64,000 bases of DNA, from assembly GCA_951230915.1 (NCBI GenBank), contig OX579635.1, positions 25,978,001 to 26,042,000 on the forward strand, in the 5' to 3' direction. Position 1 is the stretch's first letter, and every line of letters begins with the position of its first letter. This document shows, piece by piece, positions 24,061 through 34,691 of this stretch. The translations under genes and the position numbers were made by a program. The notes below the pieces were generated by a model. It saw nothing but the letters and a program-made list of their open reading frames with translations. It was not told the origin of the DNA and made no database searches. Source of the DNA: Antitrichia curtipendula. Lineage: Eukaryota; Streptophyta; Bryopsida; Hypnales; Leucodontaceae.

Positions 24061-26380
24061 CTACTTGGGAGACAGTGGATGCAGCGAATAAGAGAGGGTG
24101 AAAGTGCGCAGGGCGTTTGTGAGAGGAATAGATTATAGAGTGTGACTTGTGTTGCTGAGTGGTGATGTGAGCGGCTGAGAAGCGGTTCGGATTTGTGAAT
24201 CCTCACCCTGATATGGTTCCGACGGAATGACGCTCTTTTGAGGGAGTGTGAGACAATTGAGCGGGTTGGTTGGTTTGGGTGGTAGAAAATCATCACCAAT
24301 GATACCTACGGGTGTGGTGTGGAGTAGACGTCCGACATGGACAGGAAGTGGCTGCGGATCAGTAGAGTAGGTAATGAGTGGTCGCAACAGGTAACGGATA
24401 TGGTGTCTGTGGCCGAGGTGGGTGGACGGGTTTCTGGAAGTCGAGCTGTGCCCGAGCTTCAGTTTTGAACATAGATTCATGACCGAGAGGTCATCTCGTG
24501 AGGTAGTTTCTTTTTTTGGTTTTCGTTTTTCCTGAGTTTTTTCTCGTCCTTTCGGGAATAGAACATTTTTTATCCTTTCGAGTTTCTTTTAGATTGTAAA
24601 GGAAGTTTTGGGCGGTATCATCACTATGTACTATTTGCGGTTGTGCCATTGAACTCTATCTTTAGAGTTTTATGTGAGGGCAAGCATGTCTCGATACACC
24701 TCTCATGTACAGCTGGATTCGATGAAGTTGGAGTAGTCGGAGAGTGTACACGATGACGGTGAAAGTACGTGGTGGCGCTCAGTTGTATTGTAGACAGTTT
24801 TGATGCTTCTGTCCTTTGCCGATTAGAGTTTGTCCTTTTCATACGAGAACTGATGTGGAACAGAGCCACCGTGGCGTAAGATTGGGGAGTGAGGTTTTTG
24901 TGTTGGAGCTGGTTTATTTTCATTTTACGTCGGCTTGTCATGGATACACCAAGAATAGCGGACGTTGCATCTCCGACGACGCCAAGGTACATCTTTCTTC
25001 TCTTTTAGTAAATCAAATGTTTAGTGAATTGTAGAGAGTGAGAGGTCCTGATTGGAATGGAGAAATATGAATGATTATCAGTCATGAGCTGTATTGGATT
25101 TCTGTAGATCGTACAAACTCTAATCGATGTATGTATAACTGGCTTTTATACAAAGGATTAAGGGTACTCCCATGTACAAATGGCTTTTAATAAATGCGGG
25201 CAGCCAGGAAGGATTTGAAATGGTTCACAAAAGTTTCGTTTATTTATGTTTTGTCATTTTCCTTTTCTCTTTTTCCTTTTGACAAATTGGGCAGATTGAA
25301 GAATAAAATCAGTATCATGTACCGTACAGGTGCTGTATTGTATTCTAATTGTCAAAATTGAGTTAGTAATGATGATTTGAAGTGGGCAGGTATCACTGTT
25401 ATATGAGAATGGGTCCCTCTCGGGTCTTGAGAGCTCTGAGGGTTCATGGAAGGGGTCACAATTGAGTTGTAGTGCCAAGTAACTGATGACTAATACAGAC
25501 TGAGTATATTATATTGCAGGAAAGCCACCGACCATTTAGCCACGAGTCCAAATATGCCGGGCGCACTTTGTCTGCCTGCCGTTCCTACTCGTCTACCCGA
25601 GCTTTTCAAGAGTTTTGTGCGAGTGGCACTGGTGGATTCTGTATGCTCTAGTAACAAATATTCCTGCCGTGGCGTGGGCACAGTGTTCAATCCCTTCCGG
25701 CTTTTATCATTGGCAGGATTGACTTCTGCCTGATTAATTTAAGAAGTGTACGTCGTTGGATTACTGGTAGAGGCGAGATGCATCATTCATTATGTTCAAT
25801 AGAAAGGAGAAAATGCTTCCTGATTGCAGTGTACTGAAGGTTTAGTGATTATGGGAGGTCCATTCATGGATGGATTGAATCATACTCAGTTGGATTGATG
25901 TTGATGCCATTTGCTTGCTGTGGAGCTTGTTTGAGAGGATGATAGTGTTTTGACAAGGTGGTTGGATATGTGGGGACTTGTAAACGTCGTTTTCATTTTT
26001 TCTGTTTTGGAAATCGGAAATCCATTGCGTAGGCGAACCGACTGCAGCAGCTAGACTGTCCCCTCTCTGACACCATACTATCCGTCGTGTGTTCAATTTC
26101 GCCGTACAGCGTATCTAAGAGACTTTATTCTCTGTGCGGACATCACTGGACTGATTTGCCCAATTAGTGTCATCTACAGAATTAGAGTCTTGACAAAATT
26201 GTATTTTGTGTGGAAATTACACAAATAGAGTATTCTCTTGACCTACTCTAATTTAAAATACGGTCGTATGATCATGGTAAACTGTCATAGCACCACGTGG
26301 AGTTGATTGATTTTAATTTCAAGGCACTGTAGGATTTTCCAGTTAAGTTGATCATGTATGGCAGACAATCCATATCCAGT
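24061..26380. other. Downstream of the trihelix gene: 3' UTR and intergenic
   Basis: The first kilobase keeps the higher GC of the gene and is probably transcribed 3' UTR; an AATAAA lies near 25190 after TGGCTTTT. ORFs of up to 122 codons here have no recognisable domain and run on both strands. I found no second gene. Confidence 0.4.
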
Positions 26381-26712
26381 CACTTAAGCAATTGTACATA
26401 TTTGGAAGGAATACATATTTTTCCAGAATTTTATTACATTACATAAAATTATGACGAATTTTTTAGTGAAAAATTCTCTTCAACCTATACTGTAATGGTT
26501 ACATAGACCTTTCTATTTCTGACCATAGACTGATTGCAAAATTGATGGAGGGCAGCCACAATTATTCCTCGAATTGCACCACAACTATTCCTTGAACTGT
26601 GCCACAATTTCACGGAAACAGAGTGGAAATGGGGTGGTGACTGGAAATGCGTCACAAACTTCTTGGAAACAGATTGGAAATAGGGTGGTGATTGGAAATG
26701 CGTCGGGTACCA
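26381..26712 (+). repeat. Dispersed repeat, copy 1 (pairs with 53738-54094)
   Basis: This segment is about 320 bp of sequence that recurs in reverse orientation at 53738-54094. Shared blocks in order: CACTTAAGCAATTG, CATATTTTTCC or TCA, AGAATTTTATTACA, TAGACCTTTCTATTTCT, GATTGCAAAATT, CACCACAACTATTCCTTGAA and ATTGGAAATRGGGTGGTG. In this copy the last part (GGAAACAGANTGGAAAT...AAATGCGTC) is itself tandemly duplicated at about 26615-26707. No coding capacity. Confidence 0.7.
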
Positions 26713-27778
26713 TATGTCCTCCTAAAACCTTTTTAACGGAAAATCCCCATTTGATAGCGAGATCAATGCCTAACCTTCAACAGCATGTACTATCTATTGC
26801 TTTTCAAAGCTGAAATCTCATGTTTCAACATTTTCAGTTTAAAATCCGTGTCTACAACAATTTTCACAGTTTGACTGTAACACAGTGTTGGAGTATGAGT
26901 TCAGAATACCGTACATGGGAAAAAGAAAATGTAGCCAAAAATAATCTCCTATGTAATCCCTTATATTATATGCAAACAGTGATACATTTTCATCCACACA
27001 CTTTACCTCCAACACCCCACAGCATCTGCTCAACAAAACCTTATGAAACCTTACTGACACATGCTTCTCAATGGCGTTGGATTGCAACACGCTCCGTTCT
27101 CGTCATTCTTCTTCACGGTGTCGTTCTGGATGCTGGAATTCTTAGGTGCAGCTTGTTGATTTTCTTTCCGCTGGTCCTGTCCGGCGCAAGGCGCTTCGTC
27201 CCTGTCGTGCAGTGCTCACATCTGAAATCTCGCTGCGTTCCGTGAAGTTTGTGCTGCTGAAGGATAGTCTGTTTCTCTCCGATCGATCAGGACGCGAGGA
27301 GCTTGCTGAATGCTTGCAACGATCCTTCGAGGGGTTTAGCAGGATTTTCTAGCTCTTGGGTTGTACGTAATCTTGGGTTGTGCAATCAAGGGGAAGAAGC
27401 TAGCTAGCTGTCGAAGTTTGTGTATCAATGGTGCTCACGTCGAGGAACCTGTGACTACCGACAATTGCCGACAATTGCCGACAATCGATTCAGGTACTCG
27501 CTTGGATCCACTTGCTACGAGCTCGAGTGTCCAATCCTTCTTGTGAGCCTGCCTGTGAGCTTCGAATCGAACGCCGCTGTTTGGAAGTGTAAAACTGAAT
27601 GTGTAGAATCGTGTAAGACAGTGAGCGGGTGTTCATTGAAATAGCGCGTGCTGTTCTTGCAGATCGATCTATGTCTGGACTTGTCTTGAGGGCTGGTGGA
27701 TGACTGACTGTCGGTATAGATTGACTTCCTGAGTTTGAGGATCGAATCATTGTTGTGTCGTAAAGTGTCTCAATTGTG
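26713..27778. other. Intergenic, no gene recognised
   Basis: Moderately GC-rich from about 27060. A 141-codon ORF (26820-27245, +) has no recognisable domain. A short tandem GACAATTGCC array sits at 27459-27487. Confidence 0.35.
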
Positions 27779-27946
27779 CACGAGGGACTCATATGCATTC
27801 CCCTGTCTCATTTTCCCTTGTGTGAACGACTTTTATTTTATTTTTACCTTTTCTGGGCTTTTCTGCACGTCTCACAGAAGAAAGTCACAGGAAAGTCACT
27901 TACACATGAGAAAGTGAGACAAGGGAATGCATATGAGTCCCTTGTG
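27779..27946. mobile_element. Foldback MITE (168 bp)
   Basis: The left arm starts CACGAGGGACTCATATGCAT and the right arm, read inward, starts CACAAGGGACTCATATGCAT. Pairing continues for about 55 bp with a few mismatches (CCCYTGTCTCAYTTT, then GTGTRA and GACTTT), leaving a loop of around 50 bp. It is noncoding. No clear target duplication was seen. Confidence 0.75.
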
Positions 27947-28040
27947 GTGCTGTGATTCATGTGAGGCTCTGCACCTCACTCTCACATACGGGGAATTTCG
28001 TTGAAATGGCAATCATTCCGCAACTTTGACTCTTTTCATA

Positions 28041-28258
28041 GTTTAGACCGTGCAGTCAGAAATCTATAATAGTCCTAGATGTCTAAAATCTAAAAAAGTC
28101 TTAGATGGTTGAATCTATACCAGTCCTAGATGTCACTTTTGTGATTTAAGTCGCACAGTCTAAAATTTAGATTTGTCCTAGATGTCTAAAATCTTAAAAA
28201 TTCTTAGATATTTGAAATCCGTACCTACCCTAGATGTCTCTTTTGCGGTTTAGACCAC
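28041..28258. repeat. Tandem repeat, about 104 bp x 2 plus a partial third unit
   Basis: Units begin at 28041 (GTTTAGACCGTGCAGTC), about 28143 (GATTTAAGTCGCACAGTC) and 28247 (GGTTTAGACCAC, truncated). Each full unit contains CCTAGATGTCTAAAATCT, TTCTTAGAT or a variant, and TAGATGTC...CTTTTGYG. It lies upstream of the membrane-protein gene at 28900; any regulatory role is unknown. Confidence 0.7.
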
Positions 28259-28899
28259 TGAAAATGGCATATGGAATGTTGCCATTTTTAACAAAATTCG
28301 CCATGACATGCATTCTGGAATTTTAGCCTGCTGGTTGGTCGGAATCGTTGTGTGAAAATCAAAGGTTGAGTACGCTGATGCTGGGTTCATGCTGGAGATT
28401 GCTTTTCACTGCACTAAATTCTTGGATTTCATGGCCTATTTATTGGATCTGATGAAGATGACCACATGCATTGCTTTGCAGCCGATCACCATTCCATACG
28501 TGTATTTTGCTCAAATCTTCTAAAAGCCGAATTGGTCTTCAAAGTATATTTGACCGCGAGCTAAATATATTTCTCAACAAGGGCATTTGTATTACGAACT
28601 GTGGCCTTGAAGAGAAGAAATTTAGCGGAAGGATACTACTTGAGCTAGCTGCGGTATTGGACTTGTAGAGCATTGCAAAGTTTCCCTCAACATGTATACA
28701 AAGATGACTTGAAGGAACCCCTGTTGCTGCCTCGATAGCTCGGAGTGTTGTTCAACGCTGCTCAGCTGCTCACATCAGCGTTTGTTGATCGGTATTTACC
28801 TATTTCTACAAATCACAACATCTGTTCAAGGCGAGAGTGGAGTAATTGTGGTGTGGTGCACGGCCCTCCTTTGCAATTGGTGTTGTGAAAGAGGAGAGA
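28259..28899 (+). promoter_or_regulatory. Upstream region of the membrane-protein gene
   Basis: No ORF of note. This interval presumably contains promoter and 5' UTR of the gene starting at 28900; I see no definite TATA box or intron. Confidence 0.3.
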
Positions 28900-30258
28900 A
28901 TGGCAGGAAGGAGGTTGTTTGCAAGGGGCGTTGTGGCATCAACGGGGTGGTTGTGTTTGCTCATTCTAGCCTTTGGAGGATGTTGTGGAGTGTTGGCTGC
29001 TGACCCTGCTGCAATGGAGCCCAATGCCGCAGTCGCACGCGGGGAGGAGGAAGGAGGATGTTATCGTGCATTGTCGGATGTCATTTGGGGATTCCTGGTC
29101 ACTCTTCTTGCCCTGACCATCTCCCTGTGGGGCTCCGAGAAATATCAGAATCGCCATGAGGCCGGTGTTCGAGCGACGGTGGTCACGATGCTTGCTGGTG
29201 TATGTATCCCACTTCTCGACCTGGGGGTCATTGTTGGCAGCTCACTGCGGTGTGTTTCCTTGCTGCGGATCTGTCACAAAATGGAGCACCCGGATTCGCA
29301 GATTGTCAGTTCCTCCTGGCTCAAATTTCTGTGTTCCTCACTGCTGCCATGGTCGAAGTCTCCTGTAAGAATCCTCGCCTCTTGTGACATTGTGGTGTAC
29401 GTATCGAATGAGTCGGCTCTACTTCGGGAAGATTGGATATGGAACTCGACAAGCAACGGCAGTGAGATCGATGAATCCGAGGCGATGGTGGTTGGAGAGG
29501 ATGGGGCCAGAGCAAGTCGAAACAGCATGTACAGAAGAAGGCGATTCAGTGACGAAGGAATCAGGTTGTTCGTATGGAAAGAGATTTTCTTACAAGGAAA
29601 CGATGTCAAGTGTTTGCCCAAGTATGATGAGCTGAAGTATTTGCGTGGCAATTCGGGATTTGCAGCCATTGCTATTGCGGTGCAAGCTCTTGGGTATATC
29701 TACGCAGTTGGTTTTCGGAAGGTACAGGATTTGAGGATATCTCCCCTTGAAGTTATTGGAGTGGTCTTCAACATCATACTGTTGGTTAAAGTATGCTTAC
29801 ATAGCACTTGCAACCGTTGCCACAGGCCACTGGTGGTCTATGTGGACACAGACTGGGAAAGAGAATTTTCATACGTGCTTTACAAGAACGACAAGGAGAA
29901 GTTCGAAGCATACAACCCTCAAATAGCCAAAACAATCATTGTTTTGGCTTTAGTCGTGGGCTTGAACACGTTACTGATTTATTTTGTTATCAGTACCATG
30001 ATAGCTACAAAAGTGATTGTAGTATTACCTCTCGTATGCTTCATATTAGGAGTTTGGTTAGATTTTGTAGGAAATGTAATCAAGAAGGGAAGTGACGGTG
30101 GCGGCTTGGAGAATTGCATTTTAGTTGTCGCAAAGTATGTGAATGCAACGGCATACATATGGGCTATTGTTGGCGTAGTATGGTATTGGAAGACTCAGCA
30201 GTTCAATTCCCGTGCTCAGCTTCTAAACCTTTCTCAGCTAATTCCCTTCATTGGCTAG
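28900..30258 (+). CDS. Secretory-pathway membrane protein, about seven TM segments, unknown family
   Basis: Single exon, 452 aa, ATG at 28900 (MAGRRLFARG). The frame is open a little further upstream but has no earlier ATG. Residues 1-33 look like a signal peptide (WLCLLILAFGGCCGVLA). Hydrophobic segments lie at about 61-78, 92-114, 253-272, 282-301, 344-366, 370-394 and 406-429. A long loop at about 120-250 has possible N-glycosylation sites (NES, NST, NGS) and a basic YRRRRF patch. A CNRCHRP cluster at 304-310 precedes a soluble stretch with VDTDWEREFSYVLY. I do not recognise the family, and the topology is inferred. Length, codon use and isolation from transposon sequence support a real gene. 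It could be a lineage-specific plant membrane protein. Confidence 0.8.
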   Translation: MAGRRLFARGVVASTGWLCLLILAFGGCCGVLAADPAAMEPNAAVARGEEEGGCYRALSDVIWGFLVTLLALTISLWGSEKYQNRHEAGVRATVVTMLAGVCIPLLDLGVIVGSSLRCVSLLRICHKMEHPDSQIVSSSWLKFLCSSLLPWSKSPVRILASCDIVVYVSNESALLREDWIWNSTSNGSEIDESEAMVVGEDGARASRNSMYRRRRFSDEGIRLFVWKEIFLQGNDVKCLPKYDELKYLRGNSGFAAIAIAVQALGYIYAVGFRKVQDLRISPLEVIGVVFNIILLVKVCLHSTCNRCHRPLVVYVDTDWEREFSYVLYKNDKEKFEAYNPQIAKTIIVLALVVGLNTLLIYFVISTMIATKVIVVLPLVCFILGVWLDFVGNVIKKGSDGGGLENCILVVAKYVNATAYIWAIVGVVWYWKTQQFNSRAQLLNLSQLIPFIG

Positions 30259-30277
30259 GATTTGGGCTTAGTACATG

Positions 30278-30283
30278 AATAAA
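30278..30283 (+). terminator. Poly(A) signal AATAAA
   Basis: An exact AATAAA lies 20 bp after the stop codon of the membrane-protein gene. The short distance makes it a candidate rather than a certain signal. Confidence 0.4.
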
Positions 30284-30289
30284 TTTCTC

Positions 30290-31728
30290 ATATTTATTGA
30301 TGGGTTTCTTTCTACACATCTTGTCTATTGAAAAACATAAATGTGAGCAATTATTATTTTTTTAGACATCACATACTTACTAGGGAAGTATGTTTTGGTT
30401 GTGGGTGATTGTAAAAAACACTTGTCCTATTTTTTGTCCCCTTGACCTTGGACATGTGGTTTTTTGCCCATAACTTTTGCATCGTATGCCAATTTTACAT
30501 GAAATTTGAAATGTCTACAACTACCACATGAAAATGGTTGAGAAGGAGCATCTTTAAATTAGGGAAAGGGATTTTTTTTGAAAAATCCATTTAATTTTTT
30601 GAATTTTTGTACTATTTTCTAAAAATCAAACATCAAAGTGCCTATTTTCTTGGTATTTTCCATTGTGCTTTATTTTGTGCATAACTTTTAGAGATAAGCT
30701 TCTAGGTTTGAATTTCTAAAGAAATATTATTTTTAATGCTTTATAAATCATCCATATTTTATTTCATTTAAAAAATTATTTCAAAAGTCACAATACTCAC
30801 TACAATAAGTTGTTTTGGGCCAGAAACGAGCAGGTGTTTCTTGCAACAACCCTTGTCAATTATCCACATCTATTTTCTGAAGGTATCTATTTATGGATTT
30901 TATATGCACTTCTTTATGGTTTAATTATTGAATATTTTGAGTAAAATTTTATTAATACTAATTTTATGTTATCTAGAAATTAAAGTAAAGAAACAGGTAG
31001 AGTATGTCTACATGTGTTTGCTAATGTATTAGGAAAAAAACTTTTTTAGGGTCCTAGAATGACCAAATGGCCTTTGTAGAATTGATTGTTGGCTAAGTCA
31101 ATTATAAATAATAAAGAAAAAAAAACATGAAAAAAAATACAATTAAATGTAAATAACATTCTTTTGTTTTTATCACTTCTTAGGTATATGAACCTTGAAT
31201 CACCACTTTAAATGTCCAAATGCATTCCTCCAAGTGTTAATTTTTGGTTTAATTTTTAATGTCAATTGACCTAACCCTCAAAAGTAACCATAGGACCAAA
31301 AATGAATAGGCCCTTAATTCATGCCAACCAAAATAGTTGGAGTTTCTTTGTTGATAATTACAAATGCATATATCTCAGTGGTGCTTTAACTAGAAAAACT
31401 TTACTCAAAGGTATGCACACCCATAGTCAACAATGTCTAAAATGCACCCCCTAGATTTGGTCCAAAAAGAATACAAAAATCTAGATATTAATTTCACACG
31501 ATGTGCACAAGCAAACATGAGACGGTGAGACCCTATGAGAGTCTAGTGTTTGTTTTGATACACCTACAAAAGATACTTTAGAAACACAAAACTTATTCAC
31601 ATGGTGAACAAATAATGCATAAAGTATACAACCTATTTCCGACAATGTTAAGCGTTTTAGCATATTTCCAAATGAGCGATAATAGGGGGGTAATTTTCTC
31701 TAATCAAGGAATAGAAATAACAAAAATT
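30290..31728. other. AT-rich intergenic, no gene seen
   Basis: A CACTACAATAAG sequence near 30799 resembles a CACTA terminus, but no matching right end was found. Otherwise there are no repeats or ORFs of note. Confidence 0.4.
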
Positions 31729-32059
31729 CACTACAAGAAAACGGATATTTTATGACTTCAAAAATATGGCTGAGGATGACTGACGACTAGTTGCAGTCAT
31801 ATTCTTGAAGGCCAATACCTTGAGGAAAAATATGACTGTCAGTCATTTTTGGACCTTCTACTTCACAAGTATACACTATACGACCATTAGGAACACCAAA
31901 GTACTTCATAGGGAACATGTTTGGAGAACGCTAAGTCATATTGTCAGTCATGTTTCCATAGTAGTGACATTTTTTTGTTTTGGGCAACCCAAGAAAAATA
32001 CGGGTAATTCAAAAAAAATTAGATAAGCCATTGTTTAAGATTTTGGAATCCTACTCACC

Positions 32060-32215
32060 TATTTTTTAGGATTTTGAAACCTAATCATCACTTTTTTAGG
32101 GGTTTGAAACCCTAACCGCCACTTTTTTAGGATTTTGAAACCCTAGCCACCATTTTTTAAAGGTTTTCAAACCCTAGCCGCAACTTTTTAGGGTCTTGAA
32201 ACCCTAGCCGCGACT
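32060..32215. repeat. Tandem array with telobox-like AAACCCTA core, about 31 bp x 5-6
   Basis: Units have the form TTTTGAAACCCTAGCCGCNA followed by CTTTTTTAGG. They contain AAACCCTA, which resembles plant telomere/telobox sequence, and a matching TTTTTAGG. The array lies inside the CACTA element. Confidence 0.7.
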
Positions 32216-32507
32216 TTTTTTGGCCCTTCTTCCTTGCCTTTCATTGTCTCTTAGCTCATACTTGTTATTGCTTCTTATTTTTTGCTTCTTGTTGTTTTTT
32301 GTTGCATCTTAACTCTTCTTTCTTGTTGCTTCTTAGATCTAATCATGCTTCTTATTTCTTGTTGTTGCATCTAAATTCTTTCTTTCTCTAGCATCTTAAA
32401 TCTTTCTTCTTCTTAGTTCTTGTTTTTTGTTTCTTCTTGTTGCTTTTTAATTCTTGCTTCTTGTTTCTTTTTGTTGCATCTAACTCTTGTTTCTTGTTAT
32501 TTCCTAA

Positions 32508-32730
32508 TTGTTGCTTCTTGTTTCTTTTTGTTGCATCTTAACTCTTGTTTCTTGTTGTGTCTTAGTTGTTGCTTCTTGTTTCTTGTTGCATCTTAACTCT
32601 TGTTTCTTGTTGTGTCTTAGTTGTTGCTTCTTGTTTCTTGTTGCATCTTAACTCTTGTTTCTTGTTGTGTCTTAGTTGTTGCTTCTTGTTTCTTGTTGCA
32701 TCCTAACTCTTGCTTATTGTTATCTCTTAG
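32508..32730. repeat. Pyrimidine-rich tandem repeat, 55 bp x 4
   Basis: Units start at 32508, 32566, 32621 and 32676. The middle two are exactly 55 bp and essentially identical (TTGTTGCTTCTTGTTTCTTG, then TTGCATCTTAACTCTTG and TTTCTTGTTGTGTCTTAG). The first has a 3 bp insertion and the last is diverged. Weaker TTCTTGTT repeats extend upstream to about 32280. Confidence 0.85.
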
Positions 32731-33214
32731 TACTTGTCTATTTTTTCTTCTTGTTTTCTCCATTACTATTCTTATTTTTCCTACCCTAAACTTGAGTTAC
32801 ATATTTTGTGTTGTTGTAAGCCTTTGAAGGTTGAACTTTATTGTTCATTCACTAAAAATTATCCTCCCATTTCTTTAATTGTTTATGCAGACACCAAAAG
32901 TTGAAACAAAGTCATTGGAGGTTATTTGCAACCCAATAGAGCCATCTTCACATTATTGTAAGGAATATAGGCCTTATTGGATTTTGTGAATGATTCATTG
33001 TGGTATATATGTTTTGTATTGGTGACTAATAAATGTCAATGAAGAGAATTCCTTTCCTTCTTGCATTCTCTCTCTCTAATATGATTATCTCTAATATATT
33101 TCTAAAATCATATGTATTCATTTTTAACTACATAGAGTCTTTTCCAAAATATGACTTTGTATTTTTCAAAATATGATTGCAATTGGTCATAAATTACCAA
33201 TGACATCCATATGA

Positions 33215-33490
33215 ACTACCACATCAACCAAAATATGACTCACAAGAGTCATATTCCACATCATTCAAAAAAATGACTAACAAGAGTCATATTCCACATC
33301 TACAAAAAATTGGATTGTACAAAGTCATATGCCACATTAGCCAAAATATGACTAACCGCAGTCATATTCCACGTCAGCCAAAATATAACTGACCGCAGTC
33401 ATATGCCACATTAGCCAAAATATGAATGACCACAGTCATATTCCACGTCAGCCAAAAAAATGACTACATGGAGTCACATGCCACGTAGGA
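33215..33490. repeat. Array of short palindromes ATATGACT-N-AGTCATAT, about 46 bp period
   Basis: About six units each have the form AAAATATGACTNNCNNNAGT, then CATATTCCACGTCAGCC. Each unit can fold into a small hairpin through ATATGACT and AGTCATAT, and is followed by a CCACATCA or CCACGTCAGCC box. It lies at the right subterminal region of the CACTA element. Confidence 0.8.
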
Positions 33491-33959
33491 TTTATTTTTG
33501 TTTGCCCGAGCAACTCCAAAAAAAAGTCAAGCCCTCAAAGATAGTCAAAGTATGCCTTGCTGGCAAAATACGGCTAATTATGGATAATTATACCCTCCAA
33601 AAAATATGACTGCCAATATGACTGATGTCTGAAGCGACTCGTTGGTAATGACTCATGTTAGTCATGTTGCAGTCATCTACAGTGATTTCTACGGCCAGTC
33701 ATATTTTTTGATTTTACGACTCATTGCAGTCATATTTTGCAATCATAAAACACTAGTTTTGTTGTAGTGATTGCACTAGTTTTTACTAGTTTTTCATCAA
33801 GTGTGAAATTAGTAGAAATTAAGGAAGTGTAGATTACAATCTAATTAGCTCTTTATGTATAAGCAAGCTTATTTTTGAGAAGTGTAAAACTAAATCAGGC
33901 TTAGCAACTTCATACGTGTCAATGTATTATTCCTCACATAGTAATGAAGGCCTTGGTCG

Positions 33960-34366
33960 CACTACAAGAATTTCAGCATTCTATAACTTCGTGTATGATC
34001 ATGTTTTCAGTCATTGTAGATACGTATGACTATTGTAGAATTTTGGACACAATAGTCATTGTGGACAAGTCCTTTATACAATTGACTATATTTTTTTATA
34101 TCACCATCTGTCTTTCTAAATGGATGTTCGTCTATGGAATTTTCCTATGTGGCTACTTAAGTGTCTATGGCGCGTATAACGTAGCATTTTAAAAGTTTAG
34201 TCATACATATGATTAATACTAATGAATGGCTGGTGGTGGAGACTTTTGGAGATGTGAATTTTTTGATTGGTTGTTCTCCAGATTTTTTATATATGCACGG
34301 TAGTTATTCAGTAGTCTATTTCTAGAAGAATACTAGTTGTATAATAGTCATTTATTTTGTTGTAGT
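33960..34366. mobile_element. Short CACTA-like element (about 407 bp)
   Basis: The left end CACTACAAGAATTTCAGCAT and the right end TAATAGTCATTTATTTTGTT followed by GTAGTAG resemble the ends of the 31.7 kb element; the right terminus has lost the exact TAGTG. No target duplication is visible and there is no coding capacity. Confidence 0.5.
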
Positions 34367-34691
34367 AGTAATAGGTGAGTGATACTGCAATTGAAGAATG
34401 AAGATGAATAGTATTGTAGTCTTATTGATTAGTTTTGATTGCCCCATGACCATGAAACACAAAAATGACCTTTGTAGTTATTGATTGAATAAATTACACA
34501 TACAACTGAAACAACAATGACTGCAATGTTAAATGACAAATGCAACTTGCATAGAGTCATTTCTTAGTTATTTATGTAACTTGTCATGTTGTCAATGATT
34601 ACAAAATGATAATACTAGGCCCCGGCTAAGTAGAATTCTGTATCCAAATTTTTAACAACAATACACCTCAATTAAATGCAAACATGAAGTA
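34367..34691. other. Spacer between CACTA elements
   Basis: AT-rich and noncoding. The last 8 bp (ATGAAGTA, 34684-34691) also occur, inverted, just outside the far end of the palindrome (TACTTCAT, 45331-45338). Confidence 0.4.

Larger units (their letters stand above)
31729..33769. mobile_element. Non-autonomous CACTA (En/Spm-type) element, 2,041 bp, with ATT target duplication
   Basis: The left end CACTACAAGAAAACGGATAT and the right end read inward, CACTACAACAAAACTAGTGT, are typical CACTA termini; both are followed by TTTTATGA. ATT flanks the element at 31726-31728 and 33770-33772, matching the 3 bp duplication of this superfamily. Subterminal regions contain many ATATGACT and AGTCATAT motifs, the kind of short repeated site bound by CACTA accessory proteins. 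The interior holds three arrays (32060-32215, 32508-32730, 33215-33490). No transposase is recognisable. A short open stretch after a TGCAG at 32890 (TPKVETKSLEV) may be a leftover exon. Confidence 0.85.

Noticed and set aside
23721..24299. 192-codon minus-strand ORF
   Set aside because: Antisense to trihelix exon 3; the plus strand carries the conserved domain.
26820..27245. 141-codon ORF
   Set aside because: No domain, no supporting splice or promoter signal; composition changes along its length.
33215..33490. Regular repeats with short spacers that look like a CRISPR array
   Set aside because: Plant nuclear DNA, diverged repeats and no cas genes; the units are subterminal repeats inside a CACTA element with defined ends.
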